Positions 46,355 through 57,449 of a DNA stretch of 64,000 bases are shown here, piece after piece; within the stretch, counting starts at the first letter, position 1; the number at the start of each line of letters is the position of its first letter. This stretch comes from Miscanthus floridulus (lineage: Eukaryota; Streptophyta; Magnoliopsida; Poales; Poaceae). The DNA lies in contig NC_089595.1 of assembly GCF_019320115.1 (NCBI RefSeq), positions 107,648,158 through 107,712,157 on the forward strand. Reading direction: 5' to 3'. Below the pieces are notes generated by a model that saw only the letters and a program-made list of their open reading frames with translations, did no database searches and was not told the origin of the DNA. Made by a program: the position numbers and the translations under genes.

Positions 46355-46960
46355 CTATTTGGGATCTAGGTTGGCCCTGATAAGGGCTGTTTTGCTGGGA
46401 TCATCGTCGACCAGCTGGATCACCTTGTGCTCCTTGGACTTGATGTTCTTGCGTGGAGCCTCGAGCTCTGGGATCTCCAGGTGGTCGGCTGAGGTCTTCT
46501 TGGCGTTGAGCATGGTTGCAGCCATGCGAATAGAGAGGTCGTGAGCCTCTGCTATTTTGAAGCTGTCATCCTCGTAGGTATACGCTGCGTATACGTTGCC
46601 CCTGAGAGTTAGAACCCCTTTCTCGGTAGGCATCTTGAGCACCAAATACCTGTAATGAGGTATGGCCATGAACTTGGTGAGCGATGGTCGACCAAGGATA
46701 GCATGGTAGGTGCCGTCGAAGTCAGCGACCACGAAGTTGACATAGTCGGTGCGGAAGTGGTCCGGGGTCCCAAATTACACGGGTAGCGTGATCTACCCAA
46801 GAGGTGCAGAGCTCTGTCCGGGGAGAACACCCTAGAACTGTGCCTCGTATGGTTTGAGATCCGCCTAGGTTATCTTTAGGGTAGGCAGACTGTTCTTGAA
46901 CAGTATATCGATGGAACTGTCGCCATCAATCAGCACTCTGTCGAACTAAACCTTGTTGAT
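46355..46960 (-). pseudogene. Protease region, Gypsy element 2
   Basis: VLIDGDSSIDILF (near 46900-46930) is the active-site segment; relatives have DGGSSI. The downstream segment GTYHAILGRPSLTKFMAIPH is open (46355-46732). Between them lie several stops, mostly TAG, at positions usually Gln or Trp in this family. Confidence 0.7.
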
Positions 46961-49498
46961 ACAAGGGTCGAGGACCAGGGGAAAATGCCCTAGCTCAGGT
47001 ATTGCCGCCCATTGGTCCTTCCTGCTAAAGGAGATCTCACGGTGAGACCAAGGAGGGAGCCACAGATCGGCGATGAGGTTGTCGGTGTTGGCTACGTTCA
47101 AGCAGGCGTGGGCGAGCAGCTTGCGTTCTTGTTTGGTCTCGATGGACACTTTGCCTCCAATGATGGTGTGGACACGATCGGTTGGCTTGACGTACTTATG
47201 ACAGGGATCTGCGTCTTCATCATCGTTGTCTTCATTGCGCTGTTCCCCTGCGTCGTTAGGTCGGTCGGATGTATCCGGAGCCTGTTGACGCGTGTAGATA
47301 GACTTGAGAACATGGCAATTCTCCATGGTATGGTTTGACTTGGGGTGGAGCTGGTAGGGTCCTTTCAATGCTTTGGCGTAGTTTTCTTCGTAGTTGCGAC
47401 GTCCGCCACCTTTCTTAACGGTGTTGACCTCGCCGTCGTCTTCCCAAGCACGCTTGCCCCTGTAATCATCACGGCGATTACGCCACTGATTACGCTGGTC
47501 GCGGTGGTCGTGGGAGTCGTTGCGCTGGTTGCGGCGGTCAAAATTGTCGTTCCGACCATGGTTGCTGCGGTAGTCATCGTGGTGTGGGGGGTGGTCGGAG
47601 CGTGGAACCCTTGCTGCTTCTTCGATAATTATCTTTTTAGCGTCGTCAGCGTCCACATATTTCTTAGCAGTGGTCAGGAGCGCTATGACTGATTCAGGTC
47701 TCTTGTGGAGGAGCTTGTCCCTTAGGGCGTCGTGGAAGCGGAGGCCAGTGATGAAAGCCTCGATTGCCTCGTTGTCGGAGATTGACGAGACCTTGATGCG
47801 CATCTCCGAGAAACACTGGACGTACTCGCGTAGTGGCTCATCTTTCCGGTCTTGAATCCGCTGCATATCATATTTGTTTCCCGGTTGCTCGCAAGTAGCA
47901 ATGAAGTTGTCGATGAAAGCTTGCTTGAGCTCCTGCCAAGAATCGAAGTAGTTTGCTGGCAAGCTGACCAGCCATTGGTGGCCTGCATGGCCGATGGCGA
48001 CTGGGAAGTAATTAGACATGATGTGCTCGTCAGCCATGGCTGATCTGCACGTGGTTTCGTAGAGCATAACCCATAATTTGGGGTTCTCCTTGTCGTCGTA
48101 CTTCTGAAGCTTCTCGAGTTTGAAGTTCTTGGGCCATATGACTTGGCAAAGGTGCGGAGTAAACTGCTTCAAACCTGGAGGGCCGTGGGCAGTATCATAT
48201 TCCATACGGCGATAGCTTTCGTGGGATGCACGATCGTTGGCTCTTTGGTTGATGCGATCGCGCAGATTGCGTCCTCCGAGGTAATGGCGAAGATTGTTAT
48301 TGCCATCACGGCGATCTCGGTTGCCATCCTGATTGACCCTGCAACCACAGTTATCACGGCGATTATCGTGGTTGTCTCGATGGTTGTCGTCCCAAATGTC
48401 GCGGTGGTTGTCCTCCCGACGGCGGTTGACGTCCCGACCACCATCATGGCCACTGTTTCCGCCTTGATGGTTGTCTAATGGGTCGTCGTTGCGCGAGCCA
48501 CGTTGGTTGGGTGGCTATGAACGACTTGAGTACTGGCGGCTGTGGCTTGATTCGACTGAAACGGATGGAGCTCGGGCTTGATTTACAATCTCTACGGTTT
48601 GAGCCATAGCAGCCGTTAGATAAGCTTGTATATCATCGCGAACTGTCTGGGTTTTCGGGGTATTGGGTAGTCATTGCATCGTCGCCATAGCAACAGCTAT
48701 GTTGGCGCTTGGAGTCCTAAAGACCTGCTTGTCCCCCACCCTGTCGAAGGCATTGTTGAGGTCGCGTGGCTAGACCCTTATGCGTCGTGCCTCCTCTTCT
48801 GCCTCGGCTTTGATTTGTCGGTGATTAAATCGGTCAATATTGCGTGCTTCGCGTGCAAGCCTTTCTTGTTCTGTTTCGCCAACTACCGGTGGTTCATCAT
48901 TACTGACAACATTGATCAAGTCCCCTCGCCTTGGTGGGAAAGATAGGAATCGTGGGAACCCTGGGGCGTGGTCTGGGATATCCAAATCATATTCAACGCC
49001 TTCATCATCATGATTCTGGAGCTCGGTGTGGACGGAGGCATTAGATGCGATGCCCGACGAGGAGCTGGAGCCACCCTCTTGGACTGTGTGGATGGATCCT
49101 TCTCGATAATCCTCAATCTAGACCATGTTGACGAAGTTGCACAGGCCGTAGGGCTGGGCCTGGTAGTTCTCCATCGAGGCTTCGTACTCGGAGAGCCGGA
49201 GACCCGTCGCGGAGGCTGGCCGGCGACGAGCGGAGCGCCCTTCAGGAGTAGATGTGACCACGAGATCCGTACCGAGTCATGCAGGATGACTGGCTCGAGC
49301 TGGTCGGGTAGATCTGTTGTGGGTAGCAGTTACCTGCTCATTAGGTTGACTTTGAATTGAACTTACCAGAGCTAGGGTTTCAGCAAGTTTGGTGCCGACC
49401 CGATCGATGGAGTCGAGCAGGTCGGTGTTGTCGATCTGCTTCCCTTTGTAGCGAGGAAGCGAACGACGTGTTGTCGACGTGGCTGAAGATGATGCGGG

Positions 49499-49603
49499 CA
49501 TGGTCAGAGCCAGATCCACCATGGTCGGAGCCAGATCCACCGTGGTCGGAGCCAGATCCACCGTGGTCGGAGCCGTACCTATCATGGTCGGAGCCGTAGT
49601 CGA
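49499..49603 (-). repeat. Five 21-bp tandem repeats in gag of element 2
   Basis: Units of the type CGTGGTCGGAGCCAGATCCAC repeat about five times, the last two diverged. On the minus strand they encode TVDLAPT-like heptads. The 21-bp period keeps the frame. Confidence 0.85.
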
Positions 49604-49782
49604 TGTAGGTGAAGTAGTGGTCGACGCAGATTGAATCCGCGCCTCCTCCATAGTCATGGTGATGAAGTCGTCGGAGCCAGTGGTCCAGGTGATCTGGCCG
49701 ACGGTGAACGTGAGGTCGTTCGGCGTGGCCATGGAGCCAGAGATGATGACCATCTTGTTCGCTTGGAGAGCAGTATGCACAC

Positions 49783-49800
49783 CCCCTGCCTGGCATGCCA
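49783..49800 (-). promoter_or_regulatory. Primer-binding site, Gypsy element 2
   Basis: On the minus strand, one base after the 5' LTR, the sequence is TGGCATGCCAGGCAGGGG. It differs at three positions from that of element 1 and keeps the palindromic first ten bases. Confidence 0.72.
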
Positions 49801-49801
49801 C

Positions 49802-50272
49802 TGTTGACAAAATATGGTCGGCAGTCTACCTAGGGGTATGCCCAAGGTAGTAGATTATCGGCAGACAGATGCGCAAGCAACAAACAAGATGGTTATGCAA
49901 GACAGACACAAGGTTTTATCCAGGTTCGGCCACCGTAAAGGCGTAATACCTACGTCCTGCGTCTGATTGTATTGCTGTATGTCAATGAGAGATGTTTTTT
50001 AGAGGGGTCCCCTGCCCGTCTTATATAGTCCGAGGGGCAGGGTTACAGATCTGGAAACTAATCCTAGCCAGTTATAATTGCCATAGGTGGCCGGATAATG
50101 ATTCATATTCTAACCGACCAGGATCTTGCTTGATCTCCAAATCTACCTTGATTCCTTGCGCGGGATTCCGAATAGGTTGGCCAGGCCGCGCGTCATCTTC
50201 TAGTGGACCGGACCCCCTGATCCGGGCCGGCCCAAGCCTAGCTGTAAGGGTATAGGGGTTAATACCCCCACA
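49802..50272 (-). repeat. 5' LTR of Gypsy element 2 (471 bp)
   Basis: It has the same length as the solo LTR at 39675-40145, with scattered substitutions. On the minus strand it starts TGTGGGGGTATTAACC and has TATATAA (50021-50027) as the likely promoter. MULE sequence resumes at TGGAGTGTAAGG. Confidence 0.9.
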
Positions 50273-50276
50273 TGGA

Positions 50277-52915
50277 GTGTAAGGATCTCTCAGACGCCTC
50301 TGTCTCTTTAGATTTGTTGGCAACACATTGAGAGTGTAGCCAACGTCGGTGTGGTCGCGTCACCGGTGCATACGGCTCATACCCTATAAGTATATGATAT
50401 GCATGATTACTTAGAATTCTTTATGATCGTTAGTTCATGTAGCCTACGTATTTAAAGAAACTACCTTTGTTAGTACCTGTGAGGCTCCTTGGGTACCAAG
50501 CGGGGCACCACCTAGCTGAGACATGCTGATCTCGTCCTGCGGCCAATCGTCCCACTAGTCGTGCTGTCTACGGAAGCCCGAGGGGTCATCGTCGTCCTCG
50601 GTTGTAGGGTCCTTCCTAGCGCTATGATGTGGTGGTGTACGCACTGCGGAAGTGGCACCTATCACCGGCTGAGAAGAGCTGGCTGGTGTCCTCAAAGAGG
50701 CTGAAGACGTGCAACCCGACCACGCCGGGAGTGGCGGTTCCTCATAAGGAGTGTCCATGTAGCTCAGCTTCTGAGCTAGCTTCCTGCAGCTCTTCTTCAC
50801 CTTCCGCATAAATAGACGTTAAAGTTAGTGTATTTCCCAAACGCATATACACTAAAGAAACATTTTCGGAACGGACTAGTTTATGTTTACCTCCACAAAA
50901 GCCACGAGAACGCCTGGCGCCTACCCTCTAGACTAATGAAGCCAGAACGCTGCTTCGTTGGACATCCTTGACAATTGTGTCGCTTGGGTACAGAAACGTG
51001 GTTGGACAGTTTTAGTACACATACTTAATACCAAAAGGATAACAAATTGTACCATTCAAGTATCTTACCATGTATCTTTAAAGCGGGGCTCTCTGTAGCT
51101 GTGTGTCCTCCCTAGTGGTAATGTCGTACACATCTTCGATGACATCTTCCTCCGAGTCCTCGTTAATTGCCTCCTCAGTGTACGGGGGCTTGATATGTGT
51201 CCTCGTAGACCTGTGAAGCCACCGCAGGTACTCATCAAAGGTGTGCTGGTCGTGTGGAGGACCCACATGGATCGGCTGCCGTTCCCTGGTCTCCCATAAG
51301 TGGATGTGCGCGTTGTGTGTCATGCGCCCATCCTTGGTCTTGTACCTCTTCCTACGGTCATACCCGCAACAAAACGATGTTAGTTGTACCACACACACCT
51401 CTGAATTGTAGCTTTGTTATTAATCGATAACACACCCGTGCAATCCTTGGTTGGTGGAGTAAAGCGGTGGTGGGCAGCCTGTCATTCTTCCAAACTGTCT
51501 GCAGACCCTGACTGAGTGAATCTCGACCATGTGGAAGAAAATAAGAGGAACGTTGCAACGATACTCCTCTGACTCGTCCCTAGTGACAGGACTGAGATAG
51601 TACTAGAGCTCCGGAGCATCCCAAGGACACCAATACACATGAACATTTTGTAATTGAGTTAGGCTGTGATATAGTGTAGATCGAACAAGACACATGTATG
51701 ATAGTAAAGAGAGCATAACCTGGTGTTGTGTCAGGACGTTGAGACCGTCCGTGTACTCCCTGTACTTGTGCCTCGCATTCCCTCTAACTAACTCTGATTC
51801 CGTCCAGATAAACAGAGCTATAGGGAGTGTATCCTGCCTGTTCCATTGCTGCATTGAACACGATAATGAATTAGCCATTAATAAACTCATCATATGTAAC
51901 CATATCGAAGAATATAATGAACCGAAGTACTTACCAGTAAACCAGTACTAAGGGGTCTCCCAACGGGCCATCGTTCCCAATACCAAACCTGGAGTAGGTA
52001 CGAGCAACCTCCAAGGTTCGTATACCCTAAGGTGCGATGGCAAGCAACGCATAGCTGTCGATATGTCCATGCCAGGACTCCACTGCCCCAACTGTACGCC
52101 GCTATGTTCTCCCACGGCTGGCGTAGTATGTCAAGGAAGATCCTGCTGATGGTGTTGCCCGAGGCGTCTGGGAAGAGAAAAGCACCAAGAAATTGCCAGA
52201 GCCACACTCGAGCGAACCTATCGATCTGAGCCTCCTCAGCCTATGGGTCCAAGTAATCAAAGCGCTCCGTGATCCAGGACGACGAAACACCGGAAGTTTT
52301 CCTAAAATTTACCAAAGAAAATGAGACCCGATGGCTACAGGAAAGTAATGCAAGTATTAAATATGCTTCAATTTCTCACTTATTTTTCTTGGAAGCCTCG
52401 TCGTCCGGTGGAAGAAAGCCAATAAACTAAGCCACCAGCTCCCTCCAGTGATCGTTGTCAACTATCCCTGTCACTGGAAGTCCCCCCAACCGAAGGCCAA
52501 AAATAGCCTTCACGTCCTGCATGGTCTAGGTCATCTCGCCACAAGGTAGGTGGAACATGTGGGTCTCAGGCCTCCACCTGTTATAAGAATAGAACGACTG
52601 TTAGTTGCCTCAAATTTGTTACAAGAAAGTTTATGTACAAAGAATGCACTCGCACCTGTCTATAGCTACAGTAAGTAGTGCTGGGTCAAGGGGCGGAAGA
52701 CCGTGGTTGACAACATGGACAAGCTCGAGGAAGCCAGCACGCCGTATGTACGGCGCATAACGCTCGTCCCACTGGTACGCCCTGGTGTGCATGCGGGGCC
52801 TCAAAGTAGGCAAGGCCACCACTGTGTCGTTGTCACTCAAGATGTGTGCTCGGTGCTGGTCGTCGTACTCCACCTCAAGAATGGGGTACAACGGGTGCTG
52901 CGTGGGAGGGGCCAT
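50277..52915 (-). pseudogene. PMD protein gene, copy 2, split by the LTR insertion
   Basis: The start is at 52915. The first exon is intact here (MAPPTQHPLYPILEVEYDDQ ... HILSDNDTVVALPTLRPRM ... LLTVAIDR), unlike copy 1. The second exon keeps WRPETHMFHLPCGEMT and then the TAG shared with copy 1. The body has DRFARVWLWQFLGAFLFPDA, NIAAYSWGSGVLAWTYRQLC and NLGGCSYLLQVWYWERWPVG, a clear PMD signature. A second TAG (near 52241) replaces a CAG that copy 1 still has. The last exon runs YTLNVLPTNLKRQR-like to TPYTP and is cut by the LTR about four codons before the original stop, so reading continues into the LTR. Confidence 0.8.
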
Positions 52916-53339
52916 CCTGTTACAAATTGATAAAATAAGCGTTAGAGTATTTAAATTAACAAAATTCAAATTAACATTATGTAGCATTGCAAAATTGAAA
53001 CTACTTGTTCTGCAATACGAACACAATATGAAAGCACATGTATATATTCAAAGTAACATTAACAGATATATCACGCACTAGTAATATAAACAACTTCACT
53101 AGAAATATAAGCATTTGACGAAACTTCATGAAGTCATCAAAATCGACGTATCACGCACTAGTAAGTACCGACATTTGTAAACTAGTATCTATACCCAAAA
53201 TCCCTAACTAAATAACTAACTATAAACTAAATAATAAATACCTAATCAATCCCTAAACCCAAAATCCTAACTATACTAGAACACATAACCTCAAACCTAA
53301 AAACTACCTACGTAAATCACAAACAAATTCACTAACCTA

Positions 53340-53460
53340 ACTATCCTAAATCACTAACTATCCTAAATTTGACAAACTATCATAACTCAATAACAATCAT
53401 AAAACCCTAACTATCCTAAATTACTAACTATCCTAAATCACTAATTATCCTAAAATAATA
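53340..53460. repeat. CTAACTATCCTAAATCA-type short tandem repeats
   Basis: Degenerate repeats of about 18 bp lie inside the right half of the MULE-like element, between the PMD gene and the right TIR. The equivalent in copy 1 is 29420-29550. Confidence 0.7.
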
Positions 53461-55552
53461 ATAATCAAAATAACATGAAATCGAGAGGAAGGTACCTTAG
53501 GAGCGGGCGGCCTTGACGCGCCGGCGCTCGTGGAGCGGCCGGCGCGGGCGCTGCGCGGCGGGCGTGGCGTGGACGGGCCCATGCGGGCGCTGGCAGCGGG
53601 TGCTGTGCGGCTGGCGACGGGCGATGCGCGGCAGCGGGCGGGCGGGCGGGCTCATGCGCGATATTTATTTGGCCCTGCCGCGCCATGCTCCGTGGCGCGG
53701 CAGTGCCATGCCAAGATCGGTGGCGCGGCAGTGCCCTACCACGTCACCGGTCGCGATTTCAGTCGTCGCCACGTCAGCCCGCTGCCGCACCACCATGCAT
53801 GGCGCGGCACAGGTATTTGGCCGCGCTAGGGCAATAGGCGCGGCCAAAAGTGTTAGTTTAAAAAAAAACAAGTAGTGTTAGATTTAAAATTAGTTTTCAA
53901 AAAGTGTTAAAATTAAAAAAAATCACGACAAATAGGCAACAATAAGATCCTCTGCGACAGGCTATGGCGCAGGTTCAATGGCACAGGTTGCGGATCCGGC
54001 GACGACCCGGTCAGGCCCCCCGCGCACGATCGTGCCCTCGTGCGCACTTGCTGGCTAGCCCAGGCAGTGGTGACCGGGTGGCTGAGGCTGCAGGTGAGGC
54101 CACGCGTGTCACTTCTTCACCGTGCTCGTCGCCACGCCTCGGTCAACCTCCTCGATGGCAGTGGTAACCCTAGTTGCAGCGGCGGCCTGAAGGAGGCGGA
54201 TCAGGTCGAGGCGGATCCCGTCGGCAGCGGCTGCCCTAGGGGTTGCGAATGCCTAGGAATCCGGACGGAAGAGGTTATCCTCGGCGTCGGTGACAAAGAA
54301 CTCCAGGAGAAGCAACAACTATTCCAATGACGGCGGCTGTCCAATGGGCGGCGGAGGCCTTGGAACCCGGCGACGTGGAAGCGGATCCTGTCGGCTCGCG
54401 TCTGGTCGGCTAGTTCTGACTGGATGATGATGGATGAAGGTGTGCTAACCGGCAACACGTGGCGTCAGCTCACTTGATGCAGATAAAGATGGCACCAGCA
54501 GAGGTTCGCAGCCATGGTGCACTAGGGGCGGCAATGACTTGACGACTTTCGCTCGCCGAATCTGGCCGTTTCAAAAGAGGATGTCGGGAAGCAGGGATGT
54601 GCCAAGGTGGTAGTTTATTTTCTTCAGGTATGTGTTCTCCTCTTTGTTGAGGGCTGAGTCTAAGTGCTCTTGTATCATTTTGGCGGTGTCCTTCGTGGAT
54701 ATAGAGGCTGGATTATTAAAAATCCATTATTAAAAAAAGAAACGACAATTCAAGTTAAGGGTTTAACTAAACACATACTAAGGTCAAACGTTGGTGCAAC
54801 GAAAATAGAAAACTATGAATATTAATGGAAAAAACAAAGTATGGTAGCCAAAACTTATCACGACTGGATTATAGTATCTCTGTTTTTTTAGGGGTCGGCG
54901 GGAAACAGAGTATCTCTATGAGTATTGTGTTACAAAATAAGCAAAGAAATCTGAAACATATGTTGTGTGGGTCCTCGAGTTTGTACGGACTTCTAATACT
55001 TCTAAGGCTCTTGTATCCTAAACATTTGTCCCATGAAAAGGCACGGGTTGATGCGCTAGTTCTATTGTTCAAAGTCATTATGGACACCAAAAACATTGAT
55101 CATGAGTTCATGATTAGTTAGGCATTTTCTAGTTTGTAATAACTGAACATATGTGAATTTGTGCTAATGCTACGAATCAGGATAAAGCCAGGAGCAACTC
55201 AAAAACATTGGAGAGACAGAAAAATAAGCAACGGGAAAAATAACGAAGCCAAAAATAAACAACTGGTGCGAATTGGAACTATGAAATGGCCAATGAAAAA
55301 AATAAAGAAAAACACAAAGTGAAAACAACTATGCGTACTGCGCTGGTGTGGACTTGAAAGAACGACTGGAAAAAGGTATCTTGTGATACTACCGAACTAA
55401 ATCAACTCTAAATCTCATCTCATAAACAAAATTTATTTAGAGAGGTAGATCTAAGAATGGATAAACTTTCTAGTTAGCAGGGGTGGAATCCCTTTGATTC
55501 AAGGGCACTCTATTGAATACCCAATTTTCTGGGGAACCTCCGTTACATAGTA

Positions 55553-55788
55553 CTCAATCCATCCCAAATTATAAGATGTTTGACTTTTTTGACATCAAGT
55601 TTGACCACTCGTCTTATTCAAAAATTTGTGCAAAATATCACTTCTTTTGTCGTGGCTTGGTTTATTAATAAAAGTTCTTCAAGAATAACTTAAATTTAAC
55701 TATATTTGCATAAATTTTTTAAATAAGACGAGTGGTCAAACTTGGAGCCAAAAAAAGTCAAACGTCTTATAATTTGGGATGGAGGGAG
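55553..55788. mobile_element. Stowaway MITE present only in copy 2 (236 bp)
   Basis: The ends CTCAATCCATCCCAAATTAT and ATAATTTGGGATGGAGGGAG are inverted and TA flanks both sides (55551-55552, 55789-55790). Copy 1 has the empty site CATAGTATCTAT near 31675. The ends repeat the TTTGACTTTTTT / AAAAAGTCAAAC segment typical of the family. Confidence 0.92.
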
Positions 55789-56139
55789 TATCTATATAAT
55801 GTATTCATGTTAATAATAGGATTAAATAGTATATTATATTCGTGTGGGCTAGAAGATAAGAACAAGGTATTTTTCACGTAGCAAAGAGTGAATTCAATTA
55901 TATGTATGCCTAAATAGCTAGAAAACAGTGCAATATCATCGATTTTGCCCTTTTTTTTTCTTTGTTAGGCCTCCAAGTTTGGACGCCCATTGTTTCAATC
56001 CTAGGTCTACCTAGGTATTAGTTAAAGTCTCCTGACAAGTCTCTCTTCAATTTTGAGTTTTGCGAGGGTAGAACTTAGAGACAGATGTAACTATCTGTTA
56101 TTTTAAATTATAAGACGTTTTGGTTTTTCTAGATATATA

Positions 56140-57429
56140 CTCCCTCTGTTCTATAAGGAATCCAGTTTTGTCCTAGGTCAAACTACAATAACTTGGACCA
56201 GATTTATAAAAAAAAATATTAACATCTACCGCATCAAATAGGTATATTATAAAATGTGAAAATTTATGGTGCTGGGAAAAAATTAGAGCCATCTATTTGG
56301 ATAGATCAGATGGCTACAAAATGACAAGAACCAGTGTAGAGGAACTTAAGTTGTGGGCCGGAACCAGAAATACGTGGGTCCAGAACCAAAAATATACGAG
56401 AAAAAAATATTTCAAAAATAAATTTAAAGGATAGAACAGTATTTTCGCACAGCTCCTCTCCTAGGCCCTAGCGCAGGCGGCAGGCGGGCGGCCCCCTGGC
56501 CATCGCACTCGCCGTGCGCCGGCACCTGAACGGCTGAGCCATGGACGACTGCGCCGTGTACCACTAGTCCACTACCACATGAGATGGAGGCCATGCTCGG
56601 GTGCCCGCCGGGCGCCGTTGCGATTCGGCCGTGTCCACGAAGATGCTGCTCATCTCCTCGAATCAGCTATCTTCTACATATATAACCACGCTTTGCTGAG
56701 TTAGGAACTGGGGATATGGTGTCCGTAATCTTCCTTGGCAATGGACCTAGCTCGCCGCTTTCTGCATGACGATGGCTGCGCGCATCTGCGCCATTGACAG
56801 TCGGAGGAGGAGCTAGGTGCGGCCTGCGTGTTGAAGGAGAAGGGGAACCGTGCAGCTGGCGCAGCAGTAGCCTGGGGTGCGGCAGTGCGGGCCGCGCGGC
56901 CGCGCGGAGCCGGAGCGCACCACCTCAGCAGTCCAGTACGAGCACCAAGAGGGGTAGCGGTAGCCGCCAATGGCCAGCCGGTAGCGTGCGACGGAGAGAT
57001 GGCAGGACGCGGCGAGTGGGGCGAGGCCGAGGCCGCAAGGGCGACCGCACGGGATGCTGGATGCGAGCGTCGACAGCGCCGTCGCACGTCGGAGGATCTC
57101 TCGCGTGCGCCGCTCACCGCTCGCGTCAGGAGTCACGGTGGGGCGAGGCAGGCCGTGGGGAGGGGCTGTTGGGCTGCCTCAGGGAGCTATTATGTACAGT
57201 AGAAAAATACTAAACTATCCTTAATTACTTTTCTTATAATTACCAAAAGCTGCAAATAATTTTCAAGGGAAGCACGGTAACAAAGCTCTTATAAAATATA
57301 TTTCATAATGTATCTATCTAAGCTAGTTTCAAGTCCTATGTATTTTTTCTTCTTTTTTATAAACCTAGTCAAAGTTACTATATTTTGACTTAGGACAAAA
57401 CTAGATTCCTTATTTCAAGACGGAGGGAA
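56140..57429. mobile_element. Stowaway/mariner-like element with a GC-rich insert (1,290 bp)
   Basis: The ends CTCCCTCTGTTCTATAAGGA and, on the other strand, TTCCCTCCGTCTTGAAATAA lead into a shared TCTAGTTTTGTCCTA-like inner segment. TA flanks both sides (56138-56139, 57430-57431). The middle (about 56450-57190) is strongly GC-rich and unlike the AT-rich ends, as in elements that have captured gene DNA. Its frames (for example 56701-57117 minus) are Arg/Ala-rich and I cannot assign them. Confidence 0.68.
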
Positions 57430-57449
57430 TAGCTATTGCTATGCACTTA

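Larger units (their letters stand above)
46946..49810 (-). pseudogene. gag, Gypsy element 2
   Basis: The core frame (46946-48205, 419 codons) has FKLEKLQKYDDKENPKLWV, NYFDSWQELKQAFIDNFIAT and ERLREYVQCFSE-type text (here EPLREYVQCFSEMRIK). An Arg/Asp/His/Asn-rich basic tract (RNDSHDHRDQRNQWRNRRDD) follows, then a Cys/His segment LHPKSNHTMENC in place of a CCHC knuckle. It ends at TAG after DPCINKV. The N-terminal frame starts near 49750 (MVIISGSMATPNDLTFTVGQ) and contains 21-bp repeats. The segment 48205-49277 is broken into short frames. Confidence 0.8.
40564..50272 (-). mobile_element. Gypsy element 2 (Tat-type), 3'-truncated
   Basis: On the minus strand: 5' LTR (49802-50272), PBS (49783-49800), gag, protease, RT, RNase H, integrase (to 43136), then the opposite-strand ORF, cut off at 40564. 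No polypurine tract or 3' LTR follows; the sequence joins MULE DNA instead. The 5' LTR is followed by TGGAG, one base from the AGGAG duplication of the solo LTR. Every coding domain has at least one stop or key substitution. Confidence 0.88.
38790..53932 (-). mobile_element. MULE-like PMD element, copy 2, interrupted by Gypsy DNA
   Basis: The left terminus T9AATTTTAACAC starts at 38801 and the right terminus ends at 53922. The flanks are TCACAACACA (38790-38799) and TCACGACAAA (53923-53932). It is the duplicate of 25482-30044, split at the AGGAG site (39670-39674) by Gypsy sequence that runs to 50272. A 391-bp piece of its interior is present twice (40146-40536 and from 50273). Confidence 0.82.
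31887..56020. repeat. Tandem segmental duplication, copy 2 (24.1 kb with insertions)
   Basis: The order and orientation are the same as in 19016-31886. It is longer because of the Gypsy-related insertion (39675-50272), a 318-bp Tourist-like MITE (37263-37580), a 236-bp Stowaway MITE (55553-55788) and a hAT-like MITE (about 32268-32397). It keeps the intact DVL gene that copy 1 lacks. It ends at GGTATTA (56014-56020). Confidence 0.93.

Noticed and set aside
47345..48478. Val/Ile/Thr-rich plus-strand ORFs resembling membrane proteins
   Set aside because: They are the reverse reading of the Asn/Arg/Asp/His-rich gag segment of element 2; apparent hydrophobicity comes from the complement.
56701..57213. 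Overlapping GC-rich ORFs as a host gene
   Set aside because: Frames on both strands are Arg/Ala-rich with no motif, and the block is bounded by transposon ends; treated as captured DNA.
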